A stretch of DNA of 5,866 nt from Alphaproteobacteria bacterium (GTDB lineage Bacteria > Pseudomonadota > Alphaproteobacteria > Rickettsiales > SXRF01), in contig JAFATP010000121.1 in assembly GCA_019243895.1 (NCBI GenBank), positions 1 through 5,866 of the forward strand, given 5' to 3'. The position numbers were made by a program, and so were the translations under genes. Below, in pieces: positions 5,857-5,866 of the stretch (position 1 is the stretch's first letter; every line of letters starts with the position of its first letter). The notes under the pieces are model-generated. The model ran no database searches. It saw only the letters and a program-made list of their open reading frames with translations, and had not been told where the DNA came from.

Positions 5857-5866
5857 TCAGTTAAGT

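Overview
The window is a compact, entirely minus-strand segment of a tad/cpa (tight adherence, Flp-type IVb pilus) locus. Reading in the direction of transcription, from high to low coordinates, the order is cpaB, cpaC, cpaD, cpaE, cpaF and the first 33 codons of a tadB-like (cpaG) gene that runs off the left edge. Five genes are complete. The organism is most likely an alphaproteobacterium: the gene order is that of the Caulobacter-type cpa cluster, a CpaD-type lipoprotein is present, CpaE is a receiver/MinD-like fusion, and the DNA is GC-rich. I cannot name a genus from this sequence.

Layout: 5816-5866 is a short AT-rich leader with a small inverted repeat and a good ribosome binding site for cpaB. 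cpaB (4907-5815) encodes the membrane-anchored periplasmic SAF-domain protein. cpaC (3474-4910) encodes the outer-membrane secretin. cpaD (2742-3470) encodes a lipoprotein with a low-complexity tail. cpaE (1510-2730) encodes a pseudo-receiver plus deviant P-loop ATPase-like localisation factor. cpaF (97-1506) encodes the secretion/pilus ATPase. tadB (1-100, partial) encodes the start of the inner-membrane platform protein. Junctions are extremely tight (4-bp overlap, 3-nt gap, 11-nt gap, 3-nt gap, 4-bp overlap), so this is almost certainly one transcript with translational coupling. No intergenic stretch exceeds about 51 bases, and I see no tRNA, rRNA, CRISPR, mobile element or convincing terminator.

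Function: CpaF would power pilin assembly on the TadB/TadC inner-membrane platform. The pilus would cross the periplasm and exit through the CpaC secretin, with CpaB and CpaD supporting secretin assembly or stability. CpaE would place the machine at a cell site, typically a pole. The pilin, the prepilin peptidase (cpaA), tadC and the pseudopilins are not in the window.

This is a known system rather than a new one. The points most worth a second look are in cpaE: loss of both P-loop lysines, a glutamate where a receiver would have its phospho-aspartate, and an A8 run that forms an in-phase slippery heptamer leading to an early -1 stop. There is also a start-site ambiguity in cpaC and an AT-rich inverted repeat in front of cpaB.
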